Positions 1 through 7,279 of a DNA stretch of 19,013 bases are shown here, one piece after another. Numbering within the stretch: the first letter of the stretch is position 1; every line of letters begins with the position of its first letter. The DNA lies in assembly GCA_910584495.1 (NCBI GenBank), contig CAJUAR010000058.1, positions 1 to 19,013 of the forward strand, given 5' to 3'. The translations under genes were made by a program, and so were the position numbers. The notes under the pieces were generated by a model, which had not been told where the DNA came from, made no database searches, and saw nothing but the letters and a program-made list of their open reading frames with translations. The DNA comes from an uncultured Muribaculaceae bacterium. GTDB lineage: Bacteria > Bacteroidota > Bacteroidia > Bacteroidales > Muribaculaceae.

Positions 1-514
1 TAAGAAACTCGCGTTTCTTTTCAAGCCATCCTTCCCGAGTGTCGGCCATATGGAATAACTCGATTTCCTGTTTGTACTTATCTATTGTCCAATCATCAGG
101 CACCGGGATTTTGCGACAAGCCTTTAGCGCGTACTCATAGTGAGCGGCAATCATATAGAACATCTCCACCTCTTTAAGGAAGTGGTTACTTTCATACTGA
201 TCTATCATATCTGCCTTGGATTTATTTTTACGTTCTTTGTCCAATTTATAGAATACATTCTGGAATGTATCTATTCTTGTCGCAATCTCAGCACAGTAAT
301 TTCTGGTTTGGTCAGCTTGCACCTTTCCGATTTCTCCGGAGGCGTGAGATTCGATGATAGCATTTTCGATGTCGATAGAGCAAAGCTTACTGGTGGCCTC
401 GGCAATTCGCTTGTACAGAATTGTATCCTGTTTGGCTACCAGCGGAACTTTCGTGAGCTGCCTCAGGTCTTCCAATATTGGCACAACATCTCGTAATGTC
501 GTAGGGTTTGGCAT
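1..514 (-). CDS. Unrecognised protein, partial (runs off the left edge)
   Basis: This minus-strand frame is open from an ATG at 514-512 to the window edge, about 171 residues without a stop. An in-frame TAA at 526-524, four codons upstream, supports this start. The protein begins MPNPTTLRDVVPILEDL. It is rich in Glu, Lys, Asp and Ile and looks helical and soluble, with no signal peptide, membrane segment or cysteine cluster. I do not recognise the family and assign no function. The DNA is visibly more AT-rich than the genes after position 1000. The gene lies downstream of tRNA-Gln on the same strand, beyond that tRNA's terminator, so it probably has its own promoter; I could not find a convincing one. 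The position next to a tRNA 3' end and the different composition fit an integrated element, but no integrase is visible. Confidence 0.6.
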   Translation of the reverse strand, partial: MPNPTTLRDVVPILEDLRQLTKVPLVAKQDTILYKRIAEATSKLCSIDIENAIIESHASGEIGKVQADQTRNYCAEIATRIDTFQNVFYKLDKERKNKSKADMIDQYESNHFLKEVEMFYMIAAHYEYALKACRKIPVPDDWTIDKYKQEIELFHMADTREGWLEKKREFL

Positions 515-644
515 TTGCGGGTGTTACATTAAGTGTTATTAATGATGAGAGCCAATCAAACTCAAACAGCCTTGTTGAATCTTTGTTAAATCTTAGCACT
601 CGATAACATAAACACGCGATACCCAATGATAGTTCTCATATCTA

Positions 645-720
645 TTTTTGATACGATTGTGAATCTTTATAAACCACGCATTCCGGGACAATTGTATCAA
701 ATTTGTATCAAAATTACAAT
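645..720. repeat. Cluster of three GTATCAAA octamers
   Basis: The octamer GTATCAAA occurs at 694-701 and 705-712 as direct repeats (each within TTGTATCAAA), and inverted as TTTGATAC at 647-654. The direct pair is framed by an inverted repeat, ATTGTA at 691-696 and TACAAT at 715-720. The cluster lies between the tRNA-Gln terminator and the unrecognised gene at the left edge. It could be an operator or a recombinase site, or could simply reflect AT-rich sequence. The sequence does not decide between these. Confidence 0.4.
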
Positions 721-741
721 TTTTAACATTTCGCGGCGGGA

Positions 742-787
742 TAAAAATAAAGAAAGAGCTAAATCTCAGCGACTTAGCTCTTTCTTT
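742..787 (-). terminator. Intrinsic terminator of tRNA-Gln
   Basis: A perfect 14-bp inverted repeat pairs 749-762 with 774-787 around an 11-nt loop. On the minus strand it is followed by ATTTTTAT. It begins 4 nt beyond the 3' end of the tRNA, so it should end the tRNA-Gln transcript before the gene at the left edge. Confidence 0.85.
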
Positions 788-790
788 GAG

Positions 791-861
791 TTGCCTTGGA
801 AGGATTCGAACCCTCACAGGCGGAACCAGAATCCGACGTGCTACCATTACACCACAAGGCA
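791..861 (-). tRNA. tRNA-Gln (anticodon CTG)
   Basis: The minus strand folds as a full cloverleaf of 71 nt. The 7-bp acceptor stem pairs 855-861 with 792-798 (TGCCTTG with CAAGGCA). The D arm has a 4-bp stem and the GG-containing loop. The anticodon loop is TTCTGGT with CTG in the middle. The variable loop has 4 nt, and the T arm carries TTCGAAT. The U1-A72 first pair is typical of glutamine tRNAs. The discriminator base is A at 791, and CCA is not encoded. The outermost anticodon-stem pair (27-43) is a U/C mismatch. The gene has its own promoter and terminator and appears to be transcribed alone. Confidence 0.93.
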
Positions 862-894
862 ATGTGGCTCGGGGTTGTTTCCCTTTTGCGAGTG

Positions 895-926
895 CAAAGT
901 TAGTACCTTTTTTTTTACTGTGCAAA
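895..926 (-). promoter_or_regulatory. Promoter of tRNA-Gln
   Basis: On the minus strand TTTG (926-923) and TAACTTTG (902-895) are separated by exactly 20 nt. This matches the Bacteroidota housekeeping consensus, TTTG, about 20 nt, TAnnTTTG. A run of A and T at about 927-957 lies just upstream and could act like an UP element. The -7 box ends 33 nt before the tRNA 5' end. Confidence 0.85.
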
Positions 927-1010
927 TTTTTTGACGATTTTTTTCAAAAAAATTTCGGAGCGGGTCATCGGGGCTGGTTTTCGGAAGATGAGTGAGCCAT
1001 CTGTCCGGGC

Positions 1011-1042
1011 AAAAAAATAGCGCCACCATTTTCGGAGGCGCT
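1011..1042 (-). terminator. Intrinsic terminator of rpmH
   Basis: On the minus strand AGCGCC and GGCGCT (1042-1037 and 1024-1019) pair. The stem extends inward through one A/A mismatch to about 9 pairs and is followed by ATTTTTTT at 1018-1011. It starts 22 nt after the rpmH stop codon. Confidence 0.85.
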
Positions 1043-1064
1043 GTGGGGTGTGAAGTCAACGAGC

Positions 1065-1220
1065 TTATTTGCTTGCGATGTGGTCTGATACACTCAGTGA
1101 GTAGCGACCTTTTGCGCGACGACGGGCAAGAACCTTGCGGCCGTTGGGTGTCGACATTCTTTCGCGGAAGCCGTGCTTGTTAACTCTTTTGCGATTAGAG
1201 GGTTGGAATGTTCTTTTCAT
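1065..1220 (-). CDS. rpmH: 50S ribosomal protein L34
   Basis: This short minus-strand gene encodes 51 residues beginning MKRTFQPSNRKRVNKHGF and containing RMSTPNGRKVLARRRAKGR, the nearly invariant core of L34. L34 is a small basic protein of the large ribosomal subunit that binds 23S rRNA. The length fits the family (44 to 54 residues). The C-terminal tail, SLSVSDHIASK, is of the kind seen in Bacteroidota. The gene is single, with its own promoter (1266-1297) and terminator (1011-1042). It is not next to rnpA or dnaA here, as it often is in Proteobacteria and Firmicutes. There is no Shine-Dalgarno sequence before the ATG, which is normal for this phylum. Confidence 0.97.
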   Translation of the reverse strand: MKRTFQPSNRKRVNKHGFRERMSTPNGRKVLARRRAKGRYSLSVSDHIASK

Positions 1221-1265
1221 TGCCGTATATTATTTCGTTTTTTGTTTTCGCTGTGTTTCGGAGTG

Positions 1266-1297
1266 CAAAGTTAGGAATTTTTTTTTGCATTAGCAAA
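1266..1297 (-). promoter_or_regulatory. Promoter of rpmH
   Basis: On the minus strand TTTG (1297-1294) and TAACTTTG (1273-1266) are separated by 20 nt, a full match to the Bacteroidota consensus. The spacer carries a run of nine A. The bases after the -7 box are CACTC, the same as in the tRNA-Gln promoter. The 5' untranslated region would be about 40 nt. Confidence 0.85.
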
Positions 1298-1319
1298 TAA
1301 TAATACGCCTACTTTTTCG

Positions 1320-1327
1320 TAATTTTG
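1320..1327 (+). promoter_or_regulatory. Candidate -7 element for the smpB-mutS2-folC operon
   Basis: TAATTTTG matches TAnnTTTG and is followed by TACTC, close to the CACTC seen after the two minus-strand promoters nearby. It sits 39 nt before the ATG at 1367. No TTTG is found 19 to 21 nt upstream, so only half of the promoter is supported. Confidence 0.45.
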
Positions 1328-1366
1328 TACTCGCAAACTCCCCGGCAGGGTAGAACGAAGTAGATT

Positions 1367-1915
1367 ATGGTAAAGTTTCTCATATATTTGTTGCAATTGA
1401 TGCTCTCTCCGCGCGAAGGGTGGGAAGACCTTGGCAAGGACGATCCGGACCCTCAAGACATTTTGAGGCGAGCCTATTATCCGTTGCTGGCCATAGCCAC
1501 GGGCACCACTTTTTTTTCGTTGGTCTATCATGTTGAAGAATCTCCGGCAGCGGTTATTGTGCGCGCTCTGGCAACGTTCGGGGCTTATTTTGTGGCTTTT
1601 TATCTTGCCAAGTTGATTTTCGATGTCTATCTGGCACGACTGTCGGTGGCTGTTGTCGACCATCGACGAGCATCGGTGCTCATTCTTGCATCGCTGGGCA
1701 TGATGCTTGTGTTCCGCACGGTGTCCAATTGTTTGCCGTGGCATCTGATTGTACTCGACTTTTTGCCCCTCTATGTTGTTTTAGTCTTATCGAAGGCTTA
1801 CAGCTATCTGGGCATTGCCCGGCGCGAGGAGGTTCGTTTCCTTGGTATAGCTTCCGGTGTAACGGTGGCCATACCGTTGGGCATTTATTACCTTATTTAT
1901 ATTGTGACGCAATGA
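1367..1915 (+). CDS. Polytopic inner-membrane protein, Yip1-like
   Basis: The protein has 182 residues, with about five hydrophobic stretches at roughly residues 38-55, 62-85, 102-118, 124-146 and 158-180. It begins with a short amphipathic segment containing LLQLMLSPREGWEDL. The short N-terminal helix with a Pro-Trp-type motif, followed by about five membrane spans, resembles bacterial Yip1-family proteins. Their function is unknown. No catalytic motif can be seen. The gene is the first of the plus-strand operon, and its TGA overlaps the smpB ATG by 4 bp, so translation is probably coupled. The Yip1 assignment rests on general architecture, not on a diagnostic motif. Confidence 0.75.
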   Translation: MVKFLIYLLQLMLSPREGWEDLGKDDPDPQDILRRAYYPLLAIATGTTFFSLVYHVEESPAAVIVRALATFGAYFVAFYLAKLIFDVYLARLSVAVVDHRRASVLILASLGMMLVFRTVSNCLPWHLIVLDFLPLYVVLVLSKAYSYLGIARREEVRFLGIASGVTVAIPLGIYYLIYIVTQ

Positions 1916-2367
1916 AACAAAAAGATATAAACATCAAAAACCGTCGAGCAACGTTCGACTATGCGATTGTTGAAACATTCACGGCGGGGCTTGTGCTTAC
2001 GGGCACCGAAATCAAGAGTATCCGTACGGGCCATGCCTCTCTGGTGGATACATTCTGCTATGTTACCGACCGCGGCGAGGTGTGGGTGAAGAACATGAAT
2101 ATTGCCCAGTATTTCTATGGGACATATAACAACCACGAGGCACGTCGCGACCGTAAACTGTTGCTTAATAAAAAAGAGATTGCGCGGCTGATGAAGAATG
2201 GCAAGGATGCCGGCTTCACCATTGTGCCGCTGCGCCTGTTTATCAACGACCGCGGCTATGCCAAGCTTGTCATTGGCTTGGCCCGTGGCAAAAAAGAATA
2301 CGACAAACGCCAGAGCATCAAGGAGCGTGAGGACAAGCGCTCGCTGGCACGCGCCATGCAGAAATGA
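1912..2367 (+). CDS. smpB: SsrA (tmRNA)-binding protein SmpB
   Basis: The protein has 151 residues beginning MKQKDINIKNRRATFDY. SmpB binds tmRNA and brings it to ribosomes stalled on broken mRNA, where the nascent peptide is tagged for degradation. Family hallmarks are AGLVLTGTEIKSIR (residues about 25-38), followed by the beta-barrel core, and the basic C-terminal tail DKRQSIKEREDKRSLARAMQ, which enters the empty mRNA channel. The frame stays open far upstream, but the ATG at 1912 gives the standard family N-terminus and the usual length. The gene overlaps the membrane-protein gene before it and mutS2 after it by 4 bp each. The tmRNA gene itself is not in this window. Confidence 0.97.
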   Translation: MKQKDINIKNRRATFDYAIVETFTAGLVLTGTEIKSIRTGHASLVDTFCYVTDRGEVWVKNMNIAQYFYGTYNNHEARRDRKLLLNKKEIARLMKNGKDAGFTIVPLRLFINDRGYAKLVIGLARGKKEYDKRQSIKEREDKRSLARAMQK

Positions 2368-4820
2368 TATATCCAGATTCGATAGAACATAAGATAGGCT
2401 TCGATGTCGTGCGCGAGCATGTGGAAAGGCTGTGCTCGTCGCAGCCGGGACGCGACTGCTGTTCCGCCATGACTTTTTCGACCAACTTCAACGAAGTGCG
2501 TACGGCTCTGGAGCAGACAGCCGAGATGCTGCGTCTGCTCAGTGCCGACAGCGGTTTTGCTATTGGGGCCATCCACGATCGTCGCTCTGTGCTGGTTTCG
2601 CTGCGTGTGCCCGGCACATGGGCTGCTGAGAGCGAGCTGCCGGGCTTGCGGGCCTCGCTGGCCACAATGGCCGACATTGCCACTTTTTTCGACAAGCAAC
2701 GCGACGACGAAGGACGTTCGCCATTCCCGGCTCTCGACACTATTGCACAGGAAATGAGCGGTTTTCCGGCGGTGACAGCTGCCATCGACCGTATTGTGGA
2801 CCGCATAGGGCAGGTCAAGGACAATGCCTCGCCCGAGTTGGCGCAGATACGCCGTTCCATGGCCGCTGCTGCGGCGAGCATGACCTCGGCCATGCGCCGC
2901 GTCATTGCCTCGGCGGTGCGCGACGGCTTCGTCGATGCCGACACAACTCCCACAATGCGCGACGGTCGCCTCGTCATACCGGTAGCGCCCATGTACAAGC
3001 GCAAGATTCAGGGCATTGTTCACGACGAGTCGGCATCGGGTAAAACATTTTTTATCGAGCCGGCCGAAGTGGTGGAGGCCAATAATCGCATGCGCGAGCT
3101 GGCGATGGATGAACGCCACGAGATTGTTCGCATTCTCAAGGCTTTGGCCGACAGCATACGCCCCTATATTGATGAACTGCTCGACGGGTTCAAACTTCTT
3201 GGCATTTTCGATTTTATTAATGCCAAGGCGCAATATGCCCGTATCCTTGATGCTCAGATGCCTTCGATTTCCGACGACATGGAGCTTGAATGGTACCACG
3301 CTTGCCATCCGGTGCTCAAATTGTCGCTCGAAAAGCAGGGCAAAGCTATAGTGCCTCTTGACATACGCCTCACGGCGCAGAAACATCTTCTGCTCATCTC
3401 CGGCCCGAATGCCGGTGGTAAGTCGGTGACACTCAAAACGGTGGCTATTGTTCAATATATGGTGCAGTGCGGCCTGCTGCCGCCGGTTTATTCCAACTCG
3501 CACATTGGCATGGTAGAGAGCATTTTCATCGACATTGGCGATGACCAGTCGATTGAGGATGATTTGAGTACGTACTCATCGCACCTGCGCAACATGAAGT
3601 TTTTTCTCAACCACGGCAACGACCGCACGCTCATCCTCATCGACGAGTTTGGCGGCGGCACCGAGCCGCAGATTGGCGGTGCTATAGCTCAGGCCCTGCT
3701 GCGACAGTTCAACGACAAAGGTATGTGGGGTGTCATAACCACTCACTATCACAACCTCAAAGAATTTGCCGAAGCAACACCCGGCCTTGTCAACGGCTCG
3801 ATGCTCTACGACCGCGGACGCATGGCTCCGCTCTTCAAGCTTGCCATCGGGCAGGCCGGGAGTTCGTTTGCCATTGAGATTGCTCGCAAAACAGGCTTGC
3901 CAGAGGATATTATCAACGATGCCAAAGAAATTGTGGGCAGCGACTATGTGAATCTCGACCGCTATCTGCTTCAAGTTGCACGCGACCGCCGATATTGGGA
4001 GGACAAACGAGCCGACATTCGCCGTAAGGAAAAGCAACTCGACGATACTCTTGCACGATATGCCGAGGATATGGAGAACCTGCGTCAGCAGCGCCGACAG
4101 ATTATTGGCGAGGCGCGCGACGAGGCCAAACGCATCCTCGAAGGCAGCAATGCCACCATAGAACGTACTATCCGCGACATACGCAGCGCGCAGGCCGAGA
4201 AAGAGGCCACGCGCCAGGCGCGCCGAAAGCTGGAAGAAGACCGCATGCAGCTTGAAAAAAATGATATTGCCGACAAGCATCCCTTGCTCGACCGCAAGCT
4301 TCCAAAAAAGGTTCAGCCCAAACCTAAAACACCGAAAGCTGCTGCAGAGCAGCCACTGCAGGTGGGCGACAATGTTGTGCTGGCCGATGGTGGTAACACT
4401 GTGGGCACCATAGAGCAAATTCAGGGTAAAAATGTCGTGGTGGTATTCGGACAGATGAAAACTACTGTGAAGCTCGACAAGCTTAAACGCACCATACGTC
4501 AGGCTTCGGGCAAGACCGGAGGAACGAGCTATATATCATCGCAGACGAGCGATGCCAACCGCGAGCGCCAGCTGCAGTTCAGCCACGAAATCGATGTGCG
4601 CGGCATGCGTGCCGACGAGGCCGTGCAGGCGGTGATGTACTATATCGATGATGCTATACAGTTCAACAGCAGCCGCGTGCGCATCCTTCATGGCACCGGA
4701 ACCGGAGCTTTACGCCAGTACATACGCCGCTATCTCGACACCGTGGGGGCTGTGCGCTGCTACCACGACGAGGATGTGCGTTTTGGAGGACCCGGCATTA
4801 CAGTTGTGGAATTTGATTGA
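2364..4820 (+). CDS. mutS2: Endonuclease MutS2 / ribosome-collision ATPase
   Basis: The protein has 818 residues, within the usual MutS2 range. The Walker A motif GPNAGGKS is at 347-354 and Walker B, LILIDEF, at 423-429, with the signature-type STYSSHLRNM between them. Residues about 520-640 form a long charged coiled coil. The C-terminal Smr domain has IDVRG at 743-747 and HGTGTG at 776-781, next to the nuclease-like site. It lacks the mismatch-recognition domain of MutS1, as expected. Known roles in the family are suppression of homologous recombination and, in Bacillus, rescue of collided ribosomes. Its place directly after smpB (4-bp overlap) suits a ribosome-rescue role, but that is an inference. 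It is followed after 6 nt by the first CHR transporter gene. Confidence 0.96.
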   Translation: MIYPDSIEHKIGFDVVREHVERLCSSQPGRDCCSAMTFSTNFNEVRTALEQTAEMLRLLSADSGFAIGAIHDRRSVLVSLRVPGTWAAESELPGLRASLATMADIATFFDKQRDDEGRSPFPALDTIAQEMSGFPAVTAAIDRIVDRIGQVKDNASPELAQIRRSMAAAAASMTSAMRRVIASAVRDGFVDADTTPTMRDGRLVIPVAPMYKRKIQGIVHDESASGKTFFIEPAEVVEANNRMRELAMDERHEIVRILKALADSIRPYIDELLDGFKLLGIFDFINAKAQYARILDAQMPSISDDMELEWYHACHPVLKLSLEKQGKAIVPLDIRLTAQKHLLLISGPNAGGKSVTLKTVAIVQYMVQCGLLPPVYSNSHIGMVESIFIDIGDDQSIEDDLSTYSSHLRNMKFFLNHGNDRTLILIDEFGGGTEPQIGGAIAQALLRQFNDKGMWGVITTHYHNLKEFAEATPGLVNGSMLYDRGRMAPLFKLAIGQAGSSFAIEIARKTGLPEDIINDAKEIVGSDYVNLDRYLLQVARDRRYWEDKRADIRRKEKQLDDTLARYAEDMENLRQQRRQIIGEARDEAKRILEGSNATIERTIRDIRSAQAEKEATRQARRKLEEDRMQLEKNDIADKHPLLDRKLPKKVQPKPKTPKAAAEQPLQVGDNVVLADGGNTVGTIEQIQGKNVVVVFGQMKTTVKLDKLKRTIRQASGKTGGTSYISSQTSDANRERQLQFSHEIDVRGMRADEAVQAVMYYIDDAIQFNSSRVRILHGTGTGALRQYIRRYLDTVGAVRCYHDEDVRFGGPGITVVEFD

Positions 4821-4826
4821 AAAATC

Positions 4827-5402
4827 ATGCTTAGAGATTTATTTCTTTGTTTTGCAAAAATAGGAGCCTTCACTTTTGGTGGCGGCTGGGCTATGATCAG
4901 TATAATACAGCGAGAGGTGGTAGAACGCCGCCAATGGCTCGGGAAGGATGAGTTCCTCGACCTTCTTGCTGTAGCACAGTCCTTGCCCGGCATTCTGGCT
5001 GTCAACATCTCGGTGGTTGTGGGCGACAAACTGCGCGGACTGCGCGGTGCTCTCACGGCTGCTGCCGGCACCATTATGCCAAGCTTCTTGATTATTTTGC
5101 TGATTGCTATCTTTCTTACCCCGGAAGCAATTACGCAGAATCCCACTTTAACGGCAATTTTCAAGGGCATACGCCCCGTGGTGGTGGCACTCATCATAGC
5201 TCCGGTGTTCACCACGGCCCGCTCCATCAACATGGGATGGAAAATGGTGTGGATTCCTGTGCTCGTGGCATTGGCGGTATGGTCGAAGTTGCCGGTGGTG
5301 TCCAATCCTATTTTGTATATAGTGATTGGCGGTGCTGCCGGATATTATTTTGCCATGCGGGCCCACAAGCGGCTTTATGAGCAGAAAGGAGGTGCGCAAT
5401 GA
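4827..5402 (+). CDS. CHR (chromate-type) transporter, N-terminal half subunit
   Basis: The protein has 191 residues and carries one CHR domain, half the size of a classical ChrA. Hallmarks are FTFGGGWAM at about residues 15-23, the QSLPGILAVN segment that follows, and IFKGIRPVVVALI in the second part. It is hydrophobic, with about five or six membrane spans. It overlaps the next gene, a second CHR half, by 4 bp (ATGA). The two products should pair to make the full transporter, as known for short-chain CHR systems. Members of the family export chromate, taking it up from the cytoplasm, but the physiological substrate of the Bacteroidota pairs is not established. The operon contains no chromate-responsive regulator. 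Confidence 0.9.
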   Translation: MLRDLFLCFAKIGAFTFGGGWAMISIIQREVVERRQWLGKDEFLDLLAVAQSLPGILAVNISVVVGDKLRGLRGALTAAAGTIMPSFLIILLIAIFLTPEAITQNPTLTAIFKGIRPVVVALIIAPVFTTARSINMGWKMVWIPVLVALAVWSKLPVVSNPILYIVIGGAAGYYFAMRAHKRLYEQKGGAQ

Positions 5403-5968
5403 TCTATCTCAAACTTATCTGGAGCTACCTAAAAATCGGCTTTTTCGGGTTTGGCGGCGGTTATGCCATGCTTGCTCTCATAGAAAATGAAATCGTTACT
5501 CCCGGCTGGATAAGCGAGCAGACTTTCACCGACATTGTGGCTATCTCACAGATGACGCCCGGTCCTATAGGCATCAACTCGGCCACATATATTGGTTATG
5601 TGGCACCGATGATGTCGTCTCCGGCTCTCAATTCGCCTTTTTGGGGAATTTTGGGCTCGATCATCTGTACGCTTGTGGTTGTGCTTCCCTCGTTTGTGCT
5701 TGTGCGCTATGCGGGACACTATATTATGCGGCATCGCAACAGCGTGGCTCTCAAAGGAATATTCAGTGGTCTCCGACCGGTTGTTGTCGGCTTGATTGCT
5801 TCTGCTGCCCTTCTGCTTATGAACAAGGCAAACTTTGGCACAGCTACGGCCGACGTGGTGAAGAGCGTAATTCTGTGTGCTTCCGCCCTGTGCTTGTCGC
5901 TTTTCACAAAAATACATCCTATTTTGCTGATAGTTGCCGCCGGTGTAATAGGCTTGCTAATTTTTTAA
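5399..5968 (+). CDS. CHR (chromate-type) transporter, C-terminal half subunit
   Basis: The protein has 189 residues and is the second CHR domain of the pair. It shows GFFGFGGGYAMLALIE at about residues 14-29, then SQMTPGPIGINSATYIGY, and IFSGLRPVVVGLI later. These are the same landmarks as in the preceding protein, but the sequence is clearly diverged, so this is an ancient pair and not a recent duplication. The start codon lies inside the stop codon of the first subunit gene, which favours equal, coupled synthesis. The stop is followed by folC after one base. Substrate specificity cannot be read from the sequence. Confidence 0.9.
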   Translation: MIYLKLIWSYLKIGFFGFGGGYAMLALIENEIVTPGWISEQTFTDIVAISQMTPGPIGINSATYIGYVAPMMSSPALNSPFWGILGSIICTLVVVLPSFVLVRYAGHYIMRHRNSVALKGIFSGLRPVVVGLIASAALLLMNKANFGTATADVVKSVILCASALCLSLFTKIHPILLIVAAGVIGLLIF

Positions 5969-5969
5969 T

Positions 5970-7259
5970 ATGAATTACGAAGAAACTATTGATTTTCTTT
6001 TCAAACGCACTGCCATGTTTCAGAAACAAGGCAGTGGTGCTTATAAACCCGGTCTTGCCACCACTCTGGCTCTGGCTCATGCATGGAACGACCCTCATCT
6101 GAAATTCCCTACAATCCATGTTGCCGGAACCAATGGAAAGGGAAGCACAGCCCACACCATAGCAGCCGTTCTGCAGAGTGCAGGCTACAAAGTGGGGCTG
6201 TACACATCGCCTCATCTTCTTGATTTTCGCGAGCGTATTCGTGTGGACGGTGCTAAAGTGGAGCATGATTTTGTGGTGGAGTTTGTGACCAAATATTTGG
6301 CATTGCCCGAGCTCACCGCTCTGAACCCCAGCTTTTTTGAGCTCGTCACAATCATGGCTTTTGCTTGGTTCGCAAGGCAGAAAGTTGATTTAGCAGTGAT
6401 TGAAGTTGGGCTCGGAGGGCGATTAGACAGCACAAACATCATAAGTCCCGAGTTGTCGGTAATCACCAATATTTCGCTGGACCACACAGCGTTGCTCGGC
6501 AATACTGAGGTGGAAATAGCCGGCGAAAAGGCTGGCATCATCAAGCCCGGAGTGCCTGTAGTGATTGGCGAGGCGCAGGGTGAGGTGCGCCGAGTGTTCG
6601 AACAAAAAGCCAAGCAAGAGGGAGCTCACATTGTTTTTGCTCAGGACAAAAAATGTTTCAACGAGTGCGAGCGAGTTGATAATCACATGCTTTACAGATG
6701 CACATTATGGGGCGATGTCGAAGGCGAGCTGTCGGGGGCATGCCAGTGCCTCAATGCGGCCACCATTATGACTGCTCTCGGCATACTTTCCGAAAAGTTC
6801 AATATTTCGGCAGAGGATGTAAAACAGGGTTTTGCGCATGTGTGCGAACTGACAGGCTTGATGGGCAGATGGATGGAAGTGGCATCATCGCCGGTGCGCA
6901 TTGTATGCGATACGGGCCATAACGTGGGCGGCTGGCAGTATCTTGGCCGTTCGCTTGCAGACATTGCTGCAAAGTGTCAGCTGCATGTTGTCATAGGCTT
7001 TGTCAACGACAAAGACATAGCTCACATTGTGGAGTTTCTTCCGCGACAGGCCGCTTATTATTTTGTATGTCCCGGTGTTGAGCGAGGGCGTGATGCGGCA
7101 TCGACGGAAGCCTGCTGTGCTGCTGTCGGTTTGCAAGGCCATGCCTATGACACAGTTGCCGGGGGAGTAGAGGCTGCACGCCGTGCAGCCTTGCCCGGCG
7201 ACACAATTTTCGTAGGCGGAAGCACCTTCGTTGTCGCCGACTTTTTAGCCATGCATTGA
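5970..7259 (+). CDS. folC: Bifunctional folylpolyglutamate / dihydrofolate synthase
   Basis: The protein has 429 residues of the Mur ligase superfamily. The P-loop GTNGKGST is at 53-60, followed by YTSPHLLDFRERIRVDG (78-94), the folate-binding signature. EVGLGGRLDSTN is at 145-156, and the C-terminal ligase domain includes CDTGHNVGG at about residue 313. FolC adds glutamate to dihydropteroate and to reduced folates. Many bacterial enzymes do both, and the sequence does not say whether this one does. It begins one base after the CHR gene and is the last gene of the operon. It converges on rsgA with a 16-bp gap. Confidence 0.95.
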   Translation: MNYEETIDFLFKRTAMFQKQGSGAYKPGLATTLALAHAWNDPHLKFPTIHVAGTNGKGSTAHTIAAVLQSAGYKVGLYTSPHLLDFRERIRVDGAKVEHDFVVEFVTKYLALPELTALNPSFFELVTIMAFAWFARQKVDLAVIEVGLGGRLDSTNIISPELSVITNISLDHTALLGNTEVEIAGEKAGIIKPGVPVVIGEAQGEVRRVFEQKAKQEGAHIVFAQDKKCFNECERVDNHMLYRCTLWGDVEGELSGACQCLNAATIMTALGILSEKFNISAEDVKQGFAHVCELTGLMGRWMEVASSPVRIVCDTGHNVGGWQYLGRSLADIAAKCQLHVVIGFVNDKDIAHIVEFLPRQAAYYFVCPGVERGRDAASTEACCAAVGLQGHAYDTVAGGVEAARRAALPGDTIFVGGSTFVVADFLAMH

Positions 7260-7261
7260 CG

Positions 7262-7279
7262 ATAAGAGCCGGCTCTTAT
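7262..7279. terminator. Palindrome between convergent folC and rsgA, possible weak terminator
   Basis: ATAAGAGCCGGCTCTTAT is a perfect 18-bp palindrome that can fold as a 7-bp stem with a CCGG loop in either transcript. It covers the last bases of the rsgA stop codon and starts 2 bp after the folC stop. No U-run follows on either strand, so intrinsic termination is uncertain. Confidence 0.4.

Noticed and set aside
593..934. Open frames of about 100 codons on both strands across the tRNA-Gln gene
   Set aside because: They read through a tRNA and its terminator hairpin. The composition is that of translated structural RNA.
925..957. A/T-only inverted repeat as a second terminator
   Set aside because: The stem is almost entirely A-T with a bulge and lies directly upstream of the tRNA-Gln -33 box, so an AT-rich upstream promoter region is the simpler reading.
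2256..3503. A 415-codon open frame on the minus strand inside mutS2 (also 3576-4418)
   Set aside because: It lies antisense to a gene with unmistakable MutS2 motifs. The translation is His/Arg/Cys-rich with no family features, as expected from a GC-rich reverse frame.
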